64,000 nt of DNA from contig NZ_CP009291.1 of NCBI RefSeq assembly GCF_000767465.1, positions 3,886,501 through 3,950,500 of the forward strand, in the 5' to 3' direction. Under the pieces are notes generated by a model, which was given only the letters and a program-made list of their open reading frames with translations, ran no database searches and was not told the origin of the DNA. Source of the stretch: Novosphingobium pentaromativorans US6-1. Its GTDB lineage: Bacteria; Pseudomonadota; Alphaproteobacteria; Sphingomonadales; Sphingomonadaceae. The translations under genes and the position numbers were made by a program. The first letter of the stretch is position 1, and every line of letters begins with the position of its first letter. Of this stretch, positions 1-8,175 are shown piece by piece.

Positions 1-45
1 CGTCCGCGCGCGATGTCGCAGCGTGACGGCAAAGAGAAAGATGCC

Positions 46-510
46 ATGACAGATATTGCCGGGATACAGACAGCTATCGACCGCTTTATGCAGTCGGACA
101 CGCGCGGCGCGCTGCTGCCGTTGCTTCATGCGCTGCAGGAGGAATTCGGCCATGTCGATCCGGCCGCCGTGCCGCCGATCGCGGATGCGCTAAACCTCAG
201 CCGCGCCGAAGTGCATGGGGTGATTAGCTTCTACCACGATTTCCGGACAGAGGCGCCGGCGCGCCATGTCGTCAAGCTGTGCCGCGCGGAAAGCTGCCAG
301 TCGCGCGGCGGTGCGGCCATCGAAGCGCAGCTTTCGCACCAGCTTGGCGTTGCCATGGGCCATGCGCGCAAGGACGGTCAAGTCGCGCTCGAGCCGGTCT
401 ATTGCCTGGGTCTTTGCGCGATTGGCCCCAATGCTCTGGTCGATGACCGGCCGGTTGCCCGCATCGACAGTGCCCGTGTCGTCGCCATTGCCAGCGAGGT
501 GGAAGCATGA
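46..510 (+). CDS. fdsG: Formate dehydrogenase gamma subunit (NuoE-like)
   Basis: Small electron-transfer subunit of soluble NAD-dependent formate dehydrogenase, which oxidises formate to CO2 and passes electrons to NAD+. The 154-residue product has the NuoE/thioredoxin-like fold signature: a helical N-terminal half, then the pattern LCRAESCQS and, about 40 residues on, VYCLGLCAIGPN. These give the four cysteines of one [2Fe-2S] cluster. An in-frame ATG also exists at 13, but the ATG at 46 follows a GAGAAAG ribosome site and fits family length, so I chose it. The stop overlaps the fdsB start by four bases (ATGA), indicating translational coupling. Only 12 bases lie upstream of 13, so the promoter is outside the window. 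Confidence 0.93.
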   Translation: MTDIAGIQTAIDRFMQSDTRGALLPLLHALQEEFGHVDPAAVPPIADALNLSRAEVHGVISFYHDFRTEAPARHVVKLCRAESCQSRGGAAIEAQLSHQLGVAMGHARKDGQVALEPVYCLGLCAIGPNALVDDRPVARIDSARVVAIASEVEA

Positions 511-2060
511 CCCGCGTCTTCATCAGCAAGGACATGGCTTCGCTTGCCTTGGGCGCAGACGCGGTGGCGCAGGCTTTCGCCGAGGCGGGATGCGAAGTCG
601 TGCGCACCGGCTCGTACGGTCTCTTCGCGATCGAACCGCTCGTCGAGGTGGAGACGGATGAAGGACGCGTGGCCTACGGCCCGGTCGGTCCCGATGACGT
701 GGCAGCCGTTCTGGGCGGCAGCCACGGTGCGCGTATCGGCGCCATCGGCGATCATCCCTTCTTCGCGCGCCAGCAGCGCTTCACCTTCGCGCGCTGCGGC
801 GTTACCGACCCGCTCAGCCTTGCCGACTATACCGCCCATGGCGGTTGGAAGGGGCTGGAGGCTGCCATCGGACTTTCGCCGCAGGACGTGGTCGATGCCG
901 TCAAGGCGTCGGGCCTGCGCGGCCGCGGCGGGGCGGGATTTCCCACCGGAATCAAGTGGCAGACCGTCCTCGATACCCCGGCTGACGAGAAGTTCATTGT
1001 CTGCAACGCGGACGAGGGTGACAGCGGCACATTTGCCGACCGCATGCTGATGGAAGGCGATCCCTATTGCCTGATCGAGGGCATGGCGATTGCCGGCCAC
1101 GCGGTCGGCGCAGGTCACGGCTACATCTACATCCGCAGCGAGTATCCCTTCGCCATCGAAGCCATGCGCGAGGCCATCGCCCGTTCCGCGGGCAAGATCG
1201 CGCCCTTCACGCTGGAGGTACGCGTCGGCGCCGGGGCCTATGTCTGCGGCGAGGAAACGGCGCTGCTCGATTCCATCGAGGGCAAGCGCGGCCAGGTGCG
1301 CGCCAAACCGCCGTTGCCCGCCATCGAGGGGCTCTGGGGCAAGCCCACGGTCATCAACAATGTCCTGAGCCTCGCGGCAGTGCCCTTCATTCTGGCCGAA
1401 GGCGCGCAGGCCTATGCCGATGTCGGTTTCGGCAGGTCGCGCGGCACGATGCCGATCCAGATCGCCGGTAACGTCAGGAACGGCGGGCTTTACGAAGTCG
1501 GCTTCGGCGTGACGCTGGGCGAGCTGGTCAACGAGATCGGCGGCGGCACTGCCAGTGGCCGTCCGGTCCGCGCGGTGCAGGTCGGCGGCCCGCTGGGCGC
1601 CTATTTCCCGCCTTCGATGTTCCACCTTCCATTCGACTACGAGGCCTTTGCGCAAGCGGGCGGGTTGATCGGCCATGCCGGCATCACCGTCTTCGACGAC
1701 AGCGTGGACATGGCGCACATGGCCCGTTTCGCCATGGAATTCTGCGCGGTCGAGAGCTGCGGCAAGTGCACGCCCTGCCGCATCGGCTCCACGCGCGGCG
1801 TCGAACTGATCGACCGAATCGTGGCCAAGGCGCCGCGCGCGGCCGGAGCGCTGGAGACCATGCCGCAGATCCGCAACGCCAGCCGCTCGGCCCGCTCGCA
1901 CGACCAGGAAGTCGAACTGCTGCGCGACCTTTGCGACACCATGAAGCACGGTTCGCTCTGCGCCCTGGGCGGTTTCACCCCGTACCCCGTCCTGAGCGCG
2001 CTCGACCATTTCCCCGAAGACTTCGGCGGCGGCAATGCGCTGCCCGAAGCGGCGGAGTAA
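507..2060 (+). CDS. fdsB: Formate dehydrogenase beta subunit (NuoF-like, NAD- and FMN-binding)
   Basis: This 517-residue diaphorase subunit carries FMN and the NAD+ site and hands electrons from FdsA/FdsG to NAD+. The N-terminal ~100 residues form a thioredoxin-like domain. They are followed by the NuoF core with GRGGAGFPTGIKW (NADH/FMN loop), CNADEGDSGTFADR (FMN binding) and GAGAYVCGEETALL. The C-terminal ESCGKCTPCRIG supplies three cysteines of a [4Fe-4S] cluster, with the fourth in GSLCALGG. Length and order match FdsB of the oxygen-tolerant Ralstonia/Rhodobacter type. It overlaps fdsG by four bases and is followed after six bases by fdsA. Confidence 0.95.
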   Translation: MTRVFISKDMASLALGADAVAQAFAEAGCEVVRTGSYGLFAIEPLVEVETDEGRVAYGPVGPDDVAAVLGGSHGARIGAIGDHPFFARQQRFTFARCGVTDPLSLADYTAHGGWKGLEAAIGLSPQDVVDAVKASGLRGRGGAGFPTGIKWQTVLDTPADEKFIVCNADEGDSGTFADRMLMEGDPYCLIEGMAIAGHAVGAGHGYIYIRSEYPFAIEAMREAIARSAGKIAPFTLEVRVGAGAYVCGEETALLDSIEGKRGQVRAKPPLPAIEGLWGKPTVINNVLSLAAVPFILAEGAQAYADVGFGRSRGTMPIQIAGNVRNGGLYEVGFGVTLGELVNEIGGGTASGRPVRAVQVGGPLGAYFPPSMFHLPFDYEAFAQAGGLIGHAGITVFDDSVDMAHMARFAMEFCAVESCGKCTPCRIGSTRGVELIDRIVAKAPRAAGALETMPQIRNASRSARSHDQEVELLRDLCDTMKHGSLCALGGFTPYPVLSALDHFPEDFGGGNALPEAAE

Positions 2061-2066
2061 GACCTG

Positions 2067-4907
2067 ATGACATTCACCCGCGAAAAGGATTTCGGCACCC
2101 CGGCAGCAAGCGGTGAGCCGGTATCGCTCACCATCGACGGGCAGGAGCTGACCGTCCCCGCTGGCACTTCGATCATGCGCGCAGCCGCCATGGTGGAGAC
2201 CGACATTCCCAAGCTATGCGCCACCGATAGCCTTGAAAGCTTCGGCTCGTGCCGCCTTTGCCTCGTCGAGGTCGAAGGGCGCAATGGCTATCCGGCCTCC
2301 TGCACCACGCCGGTTGCACCCGGCATGGTGGTGCGCACCGAGACCGACAAGCTGCGCAAGCTGCGGCGCGGGGTGATGGAGCTGTACATCTCCGACCATC
2401 CGCTCGACTGCCTGACATGCAGTGCCAACGGCGATTGCGAGTTGCAGGACCAGGCGGGCGCGGTCGGGCTGCGCGACGTGCGCTTCGGCTACGAGGGCGA
2501 AAACCACCTCGAAGGCTGCAAGGACGAGAGCAACCCCTATTTCACCTTCGATCCTGCCAAGTGCATCGTCTGCTCGCGCTGCGTGCGCGCCTGCGACGAG
2601 ACGCAGGGGACGCTGGCGCTGACGGTCGACGGACGCGGTTTTGCCAGCAAGATCGCGGCCAGTCAGGACGAGGACTTCCTGTCCTCCGAGTGCGTCTCCT
2701 GCGGCGCCTGCGTGCAGGCATGCCCGACGTCTGCCCTGATCGAGAACACCGTGATCGAGAAAGGCACGCCTGATCGCGCCGTGGTGACCACTTGCGCGTA
2801 TTGCGGCGTCGGCTGCACCTTCCGCGCCGAGATGCGCGGGGAGGAACTGGTGCGCATGGTGCCGTGGAAGGACGGCAAGGCCAACCACGGCCACTCCTGC
2901 GTCAAGGGCCGCTTCGCCTGGGGCTATGCCCGGCATGGCGACCGCATCGTCAATCCGATGGTGCGCAGCTCGGTCGATGAGCCCTGGCGCGAGGTGTCCT
3001 GGGAAGAGGCGATCGGCCACGTCGCCCGCGAATTCCGGCGCATCCAGAATGCCTACGGCACCCGCTCGATCGGAGGCATTACCTCCAGCCGCTGCACCAA
3101 CGAGGAGACTTTCCTGGTCCAGAAACTGGTGCGGCAGGGCTTCGGCAACAACAATGTCGATACCTGTGCACGCGTCTGCCATTCGCCGACCGGCTATGGC
3201 CTGAAGACGACTTTCGGCACTTCTGCCGGCACACAGGACTTCGACAGCGTGCAGCATGCCGACGTGATCCTGGTCATCGGCGCGAATCCGACGGACGGCC
3301 ATCCGGTTTTCGCCAGCCACATGAAGCGGCGGCTGCGCAAGGGGGCGAAGCTGATCGTCATCGATCCGCGCCGCATCGACCTCGTCCGCTCGCCGCATAT
3401 CGAGGCCTCGCACCACCTGCCGCTGCGCCCCGGTACCAATGTCGCGATGCTCACGGCGATGGCGCATGTGATCGTGACCGAGGGCCTCGTGGACGAGGCC
3501 TATGTGCGTGAGAGATGCGACGGTGATGCCTATGCCGAATGGGCCGAATTCGTCTCCGACCCCGCACGCTCGCCGGAAGCGATCGAGGACCTGACAGGCG
3601 TTCCCGCCGAGGATGTGCGCGCCGCGGCCCGGCTCTATGCCTCCGGCGGCAATGCCGCGATCTATTACGGCCTTGGCGTGACCGAACACAGCCAGGGCTC
3701 CTCGACGGTCATGGCCATCGCCAACCTCGCCATGGCGACGGGCAATGTCGGCAAGGAAGGCGCCGGCGTGAACCCGCTGCGCGGCCAGAACAACGTGCAG
3801 GGCGCCTGCGACATGGGCAGCTTCCCGCACGAACTTTCCGGCTATCGCCACATCTCGGACGGCGATACGCGCGCGTTGTTCGAAAAGGACTGGGGCGTCA
3901 GCCTCGATCCCGAACCGGGCCTGCGCATTCCCAACATGCTCGATGCCGCGACGGACGGCACCTTCAAGGGGATTTTCATCCAGGGCGAGGATATCCTGCA
4001 GTCCGATCCCAACACCAGGCACGTTGCGGCGGGGCTGGCGGCGATGGAATGCGTCGTCGTGCAGGATCTTTTCCTGAACGAGACGGCGAACTACGCGCAC
4101 GTCTTCCTGCCGGGCTCGACATTCCTCGAGAAGGACGGGACCTTCACCAATGCCGAGCGCCGCATCCAGCTGGTGCGCAAAGTGATGGAGCCGCTCAACG
4201 GCTATGCCGACTGGGAAGTGGTCCAGCTTGTCGCCAATGCCATGGGGCTGGGCTGGGATTACACGCATCCGTCGCAGATCATGGACGAGATTGCGCGCCT
4301 CACGCCGACCTTTACGGGCGTGAACTACGATGTGCTGGAGCAGCGTGGATCGGTGCAGTGGCCGATGAACGAGGCCGCGCCCGAGGGCACGCCGATGATG
4401 CACATCGATCATTTCGTGCGCGGCAAGGGCATGTTCGTGGTCACCGACTATGTGCCGACGGACGAGCGCACCGGACCGCGTTTCCCGCTGCTGCTGACCA
4501 CGGGGCGGATCCTCAGCCAGTACAACGTCGGCGCGCAGACCCGCCGCACCGCGAATGTCGATTGGCACGCCGAGGACCGGCTGGAGATCCACCCGCACGA
4601 TGCGGAGAACCGCGGCGTGCGCGACGGTGACTGGGTTTCGCTGCGCAGCCGTGCGGGCGAGACGACCCTGCGCGCCAGGATTACCGACCGCGTGGCGCCG
4701 GGCGTCGTGTACACCACGTTCCACCATCCCGACACGCAGGCCAACGTCATCACCACCGACTACTCGGACTGGGCGACAAATTGCCCGGAGTACAAGGTGA
4801 CGGCCGTGCAGGTCACGCCCTCGAACGGTCCGTCCGACTGGCAGAAGAGCTACCGCGAACAGGCGGAAGCGAGCCGGCGGATCGAAGCTGCCGAGCCTGC
4901 GGAGTGA
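2067..4907 (+). CDS. fdsA: Formate dehydrogenase alpha subunit (molybdenum catalytic subunit)
   Basis: Catalytic subunit, 946 residues, binding bis-MGD molybdenum and a chain of iron-sulfur clusters. Visible in order: an N-terminal [2Fe-2S] ferredoxin domain (SFGSCRLCLVEVEG); a NuoG-type His/Cys segment (DCLTCSANGDCELQ); two ferredoxin-type motifs (CIVCSRCVRACDE and CVSCGACVQACP); then the molybdopterin domain opening with CAYCGVGCTF. The metal ligand lies in RVCHSP (Cys371), so this is the cysteine rather than selenocysteine form. The C-terminal ~120 residues are the MGD-binding barrel (LLLTTGRILSQYN). It is the third gene of the operon. Neither fdhD (cofactor sulfurtransferase) nor mobA is adjacent, so they are expected elsewhere. 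Confidence 0.96.
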   Translation: MTFTREKDFGTPAASGEPVSLTIDGQELTVPAGTSIMRAAAMVETDIPKLCATDSLESFGSCRLCLVEVEGRNGYPASCTTPVAPGMVVRTETDKLRKLRRGVMELYISDHPLDCLTCSANGDCELQDQAGAVGLRDVRFGYEGENHLEGCKDESNPYFTFDPAKCIVCSRCVRACDETQGTLALTVDGRGFASKIAASQDEDFLSSECVSCGACVQACPTSALIENTVIEKGTPDRAVVTTCAYCGVGCTFRAEMRGEELVRMVPWKDGKANHGHSCVKGRFAWGYARHGDRIVNPMVRSSVDEPWREVSWEEAIGHVAREFRRIQNAYGTRSIGGITSSRCTNEETFLVQKLVRQGFGNNNVDTCARVCHSPTGYGLKTTFGTSAGTQDFDSVQHADVILVIGANPTDGHPVFASHMKRRLRKGAKLIVIDPRRIDLVRSPHIEASHHLPLRPGTNVAMLTAMAHVIVTEGLVDEAYVRERCDGDAYAEWAEFVSDPARSPEAIEDLTGVPAEDVRAAARLYASGGNAAIYYGLGVTEHSQGSSTVMAIANLAMATGNVGKEGAGVNPLRGQNNVQGACDMGSFPHELSGYRHISDGDTRALFEKDWGVSLDPEPGLRIPNMLDAATDGTFKGIFIQGEDILQSDPNTRHVAAGLAAMECVVVQDLFLNETANYAHVFLPGSTFLEKDGTFTNAERRIQLVRKVMEPLNGYADWEVVQLVANAMGLGWDYTHPSQIMDEIARLTPTFTGVNYDVLEQRGSVQWPMNEAAPEGTPMMHIDHFVRGKGMFVVTDYVPTDERTGPRFPLLLTTGRILSQYNVGAQTRRTANVDWHAEDRLEIHPHDAENRGVRDGDWVSLRSRAGETTLRARITDRVAPGVVYTTFHHPDTQANVITTDYSDWATNCPEYKVTAVQVTPSNGPSDWQKSYREQAEASRRIEAAEPAE

Positions 4908-4914
4908 TCCGGCA

Positions 4915-5136
4915 ATGATGAACACGCGTGAACACCTGATCCACATGGCAGGCCAGATCTTCCGCAATTTCGCCTCGAAGGGCGAAGCGGCGGCGGTTGA
5001 GGCGACAGCGGAACATATCCTGCTTTACTGGGACCCGCACATGAAGGCGCAGGCGCTTGAAATGCTGGACGATCCGGACGTCGAGCTGCCCGAGCCCGTG
5101 CCTGCGGTCTTCGAGAAATTGCGCGTGGCGGCCTGA
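4915..5136 (+). CDS. fdsD: Formate dehydrogenase delta subunit
   Basis: Short protein of 73 residues that completes fdsGBAD, starting eight bases after fdsA. It has the small helical FdsD pattern: HMAGQIFRNFAS near the N terminus, an AVEATAEHI segment and WDPHMKAQAL. FdsD is required for an active complex in related systems, probably in cofactor insertion or stability; that role is family knowledge, not visible in sequence. It is the last gene of the operon. The converging modC ends 59 bases downstream, and I see no convincing T-tailed hairpin between them. Confidence 0.9.
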   Translation: MMNTREHLIHMAGQIFRNFASKGEAAAVEATAEHILLYWDPHMKAQALEMLDDPDVELPEPVPAVFEKLRVAA

Positions 5137-5195
5137 CGTTTCGCGGGGCAGGGCATGTCGAAGGACCGTACGCGACGCCTGCAGCAGGCCCCTGA

Positions 5196-5831
5196 TCAGG
5201 CCTCGACACCCTCAACCGGAATGATCCGGTCAGCCAGCCGCTCCACTTCGGGCCGGTCATGGCTCACGTAGAGGATCGGCAGCGCCAGTTCGTCGCGTAC
5301 CCGCTCGATCAGGCGCAGGATTTCTCCGCGCCTTTCCGCGTCGACCGAGGCGAGCGGTTCGTCGAGGAGCAGGAAGCGCGGGCCGGACAGCAGGGCCCTG
5401 CCGATCGCCACGCGCTGGGCCTCGCCTCCCGATAGTGTCGCGGGCATGCGGCCGAGCAGGTGGCCGATGCCGAGGAAATCCAGCGCAGTTTCGAACGAGA
5501 GCCAGCGCTCGTGATGCGCGGCAAGCCTCCAGCCGAACTCAAGGTTCGCGCGCACGGACTTGTGCGGGAAGAGGCGCAGGTCCTGGAACACATAGCCGCA
5601 GCGGCGCTGTTCGGGGCGCATATCGATGCGCTTGTCCTTGTCGAACAGGACTGTGCCGGAAACCGCGATGCGGCCAGACGCGGGACGTACGAGACCTGCA
5701 ATTGCGTCAAGTAGGCTCGTTTTGCCCGCGCCCGAAGGTCCGAACAGCGCGGTCAGGCCCTTGCCGGTCTCGAAGGTGTAGGTCAGGTGGGAAGAACCGC
5801 GCCGGATGGTCACGTCGATGTCAAAGGACAT
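5196..5831 (-). CDS. modC: Molybdate ABC transporter ATP-binding protein
   Basis: ATPase of the molybdate importer, 211 residues. It shows Walker A GPSGAGKTS, signature LSGGEAQRVAIGRAL and Walker B FLLLDEPLASVD followed by the H-loop region VSHDRPE. An open frame continues upstream to 5888, but the ATG at 5831 follows a GGGAAAGG ribosome site and begins MSFDIDVTIRR, the normal ModC N terminus. It overlaps modB by 11 bases. Classical ModC is about 350 residues with a C-terminal TOBE/MOP molybdate-binding domain. This one stops right after the ATPase domain, so it lacks that domain. Confidence 0.92.
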   Translation of the reverse strand: MSFDIDVTIRRGSSHLTYTFETGKGLTALFGPSGAGKTSLLDAIAGLVRPASGRIAVSGTVLFDKDKRIDMRPEQRRCGYVFQDLRLFPHKSVRANLEFGWRLAAHHERWLSFETALDFLGIGHLLGRMPATLSGGEAQRVAIGRALLSGPRFLLLDEPLASVDAERRGEILRLIERVRDELALPILYVSHDRPEVERLADRIIPVEGVEA

Positions 5832-6522
5832 GGCGCACCTTTCCCTGGCCGCTACGCCGTGCGAGCCATTCGGACAGGACCAGCGCACCGATCGAAAGCA
5901 GGACCGACAGGACTGCGAGGCGCACGACCTGCAGTTCGGATCCCGGGATCTGCAGCGCGCTGTAGATGGCCAGCGGAAGCGTCTGTGTCTCGCCGGGAAT
6001 GTTCGAGGCGAAAGTTATCGTCGCGCCGAACTCGCCAACCGAGCGGGCGAGGCCGAGGACGAGGCCGGCAAGAATGCCCGAGGACGCCAGCGGCAGGGTG
6101 ATCGAGGCGAAGGTGCGCAAGCGGCTGGCACCCAGCGTGCGTGCGGCGCTTTCCAGGCGGGTGTCCACCGCTTCGAGCGAAAGACGCATGGCGCGCACCA
6201 TCAATGGCAGCGCCATGACTGCGGCGGCGAGCGCCGCGCCGGTCCAGCGGAACAGGAAGGTCAGCCCCAGATATTCGGAGAAGAACCGGCCCAGCGGGGC
6301 ATTGGTGCCAAAGGCGAGCAGCAGCAGCCAGCCGGTCACGACCGGCGGCAAGACCAGCGGCAGGTGGACCAGGGCATCGACGAGGACCTTGCCGGGAAAG
6401 CGCCAGCGCGCCAGCACCCATGCCAGCGCGAAGGCGAGCGGCAGGACCGCCAGGATCGCTACCGTGCTGACTTTCAGGGAAAGCAGCAGGACTTCCCACT
6501 CTTGCGGGCTGAGTGCGGTCAT
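5821..6522 (-). CDS. modB: Molybdate ABC transporter permease
   Basis: Inner-membrane channel of the molybdate importer, 233 residues with five or six hydrophobic segments. The ATPase-docking EAA loop is visible as ARTLGASRLRTFASITLPLA, and the permease-typical GEFGATITFASNIPGETQTL follows it. It lies between modA (12 bases upstream) and modC (overlapping), the canonical modABC order. Its position beside the formate dehydrogenase operon fits supply of molybdenum to that enzyme. Confidence 0.93.
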   Translation of the reverse strand: MTALSPQEWEVLLLSLKVSTVAILAVLPLAFALAWVLARWRFPGKVLVDALVHLPLVLPPVVTGWLLLLAFGTNAPLGRFFSEYLGLTFLFRWTGAALAAAVMALPLMVRAMRLSLEAVDTRLESAARTLGASRLRTFASITLPLASSGILAGLVLGLARSVGEFGATITFASNIPGETQTLPLAIYSALQIPGSELQVVRLAVLSVLLSIGALVLSEWLARRSGQGKVRHVL

Positions 6523-6534
6523 GAGGCGAAGGGC

Positions 6535-7314
6535 TTACTGCGTGCCGAAACCGAAGCGGCGAAAGATCGCCTTGCCTTCGCCGGACAGGAGGAATCGGCG
6601 GAAGTTCTCGGCCTCGGGATTGCGGGAGGTCTTGAGGATCGCGACCGGATAGCTGATCGGATCATGTGAGGTGATCGGGAACGTACCGACGGCCCGCACT
6701 TTCGGGTCGGCCTGCACGTCGGTGGCATAGACGATGCCCAGCGGGGCGGCTCCTCGGCTGACGAGGGCCAGAGCCGCGCGCACGTTTTCCGCCGGGGCGA
6801 GCTTGCGTGAAACCGAGTTCCAGACCCCGAGACGGGTCAGGGCCTGTCTCGCATAGATTCCGGCCGGCACGCCGCGCGGGTCGGCTATGGCGAGGCGGCC
6901 GTTGCCCAGGGCCTTGTCCAGAGCGAAACCGGGTCCGACTGCGATCTTGAGCGAGCTGCTGCGCGGGGCGGCGATCACGAGGACGTTGCGCAGGAAGGAA
7001 ACGCGCGTTCGAGGGCGCAGAAAGCCCTTCCTTTGCACTTCGTCCATCCAGGCCTCGTCTGCCGAGACGAACAGGTCCGCCTGTGCGCCGGCCTCGATCT
7101 GGCGGGCGAGGGCGGAAGTGCCGGCAAACGAGATCCGCGGGCGGGCATGCCCCTTGGCCGCCCAGCCGTCTGCCGCGGCGTTCATGGCTTCCTGCAGACT
7201 GGCCGCGGCCAGTACGAGTGGCCCGGTCCTGCCGCCTGCGGCATGGGCAAGCGGGGCTGCCAAAAGCAGGGCGAAAGAGAGGATCAGGCCGATCAGGCGG
7301 GAGAAGGCAGTCAA
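6535..7314 (-). CDS. modA: Molybdate ABC transporter substrate-binding protein
   Basis: Periplasmic molybdate-binding protein, 259 residues from a TTG start. An upstream in-frame ATG at 7371 exists, but using it would read through a ModE-like dyad (7334-7355). The TTG at 7314 follows GGAGA and gives a clean signal peptide (FSRLIGLILSFALLLAAPLAHA, cleavage expected after AHA), so I prefer it. Family signatures include LVLAAASLQEAMNA near the mature N terminus, SFAGTSALARQIEAGA, and ALVSRGAAPLGIVYATD. First gene of modABC, transcribed toward the fds operon. Confidence 0.92.
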   Translation of the reverse strand: MTAFSRLIGLILSFALLLAAPLAHAAGGRTGPLVLAAASLQEAMNAAADGWAAKGHARPRISFAGTSALARQIEAGAQADLFVSADEAWMDEVQRKGFLRPRTRVSFLRNVLVIAAPRSSSLKIAVGPGFALDKALGNGRLAIADPRGVPAGIYARQALTRLGVWNSVSRKLAPAENVRAALALVSRGAAPLGIVYATDVQADPKVRAVGTFPITSHDPISYPVAILKTSRNPEAENFRRFLLSGEGKAIFRRFGFGTQ

Positions 7315-7333
7315 TTCGGGGGTCTCCGCTGGT

Positions 7334-7355
7334 GCTATATACGATGATATATGGC
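7334..7355. promoter_or_regulatory. ModE-like inverted repeat upstream of modA
   Basis: Inverted repeat GCTATATA-N6-TATATGGC with one mismatch between arms, centred about 30 bases before the proposed modA TTG start. It resembles the ATATA-spacer-TATAT dyad bound by the molybdate-responsive repressor ModE in front of mod operons. The binding protein is not encoded in the window, so the assignment rests on motif and position. Confidence 0.6.
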
Positions 7356-7387
7356 GTGGGCCGAATGGCAAGGGCGCCCGGGGATTT

Positions 7388-7403
7388 CAAAGAGGTCTCT
7401 TTG
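7388..7403. promoter_or_regulatory. Perfect 7-2-7 dyad upstream of modA
   Basis: CAAAGAG-GT-CTCTTTG, perfect over 16 bases, about 75 bases before the proposed modA start and outside any supported gene. It is too tightly spaced for an RNA hairpin loop but suits a dimeric DNA-binding protein. The regulator is unknown. Confidence 0.35.
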
Positions 7404-7912
7404 TAGCGCCGAGTCGATTCTCGGCTTTGCCTGCTAGGACCCACGATTCGAATGCGAGATCGGTGCGTCAGGTCAGCAGGAAAGCATTGAAGGCTTGTGA
7501 CTCGGGCCGGTGAACTGGGCCCGGTTGGAAATATTGCCTTGCGGCGCAAGGACGATTTGCCCGGTGGCAGGCAAACACAAAAGTGAGAGAAATCTGTCAT
7601 GCGCCGCAGTTGCTGCAATGCGTTAACGCAGCTTATCGCTTCACAGGTCCATGTCTCGATGTTGTAATGAAGTGCTAGCTGCTGGGAATTTCCTTCCCAG
7701 CAAGCATTCGGATCTGAAACGCCAAGGCTTCATTCGGCAAGTTCTGGTAAATTCGGGGCGTCTCTGTTATAAACGAAACATTGCTGTGGTCCGAACCTAG
7801 AAGACTAACAAGGACCGGGGGCATTTGGGGGCAAGATCGATCCGTTCGATGCAATAACGGATCGCAAGGGTCGGCAAATTGGAGACGCCGACCGTTTGAG
7901 TGGGGATGCTGA
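7404..7912. other. Gene-poor stretch between modA and a small ORF
   Basis: No reading frame here shows family similarity, a good ribosome site or consistent codon use. The one striking element is a perfect 7-1-7 palindrome, CCTTGCG-G-CGCAAGG, at 7537-7551. A TATAAA hexamer near 7768 could be a -10 box for the downstream small ORF, but no good -35 box pairs with it. Local AT content around 7600-7900 is higher than in flanking genes. Confidence 0.4.
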
Positions 7913-8110
7913 ATGAAGGTCGCAGACGAAAGATTTATGGGATTCGAAGCCGGGAACGACCGCAAGAGTGGACGGGCCAGCCGCATTGCGTGTTCCGCGC
8001 CGGACGACATGGAAGGCGAAAGCGAACACGATGCACGCGGTCTGGTACTCGCCATCGCGCTCTGCATGGCGTGCTGGGCCGCGCTGGGATATTTCCTGCT
8101 GGGCTGATCG
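7913..8110 (+). CDS. Small hypothetical protein with one C-terminal membrane segment
   Basis: A 64-codon ORF not recognised as any family. The first ~40 residues are charged and polar; the last ~20 (LVLAIALCMACWAALGYFLLG) form one hydrophobic helix, suggesting a tail-anchored inner-membrane protein. A GGGGA ribosome site lies about eight bases before the ATG. It stands alone between divergent modA and the convergent efflux gene. A hairpin (8140-8175) follows about 30 bases after its stop. Coding status is plausible but unproven; a competing ORF in another frame (7900-8142) has no membrane or family signal. Confidence 0.5.
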
Positions 8111-8139
8111 GCCGCCGTTCGGGGCCGGTTTCGGATCGA

Positions 8140-8175
8140 TGAGGCGCCGCCGGCAATTAGCCGGACGGCGCCTCA
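8140..8175. terminator. GC-rich hairpin between convergent genes
   Basis: Arms TGAGGCGCCG-CCGGC and GCCGG-A-CGGCGCCTCA pair with a single bulged A around an AATTA loop. It overlaps the last codons of the NodT-family gene and follows the small ORF. There is no T-tract on either side, so intrinsic termination is uncertain. It may instead protect 3' ends. Confidence 0.4.

Noticed and set aside
399..2009. Very long minus-strand frame (536 codons) opposite fdsB
   Set aside because: It is the antisense shadow of a well-conserved gene; its translation is rich in Arg/Ala/His with no family motif, a usual product of high GC.
2214..4967. 917-codon minus-strand frame opposite fdsA
   Set aside because: Antisense shadow; fdsA has all cofactor motifs on the plus strand and the antisense translation has no domain signature.
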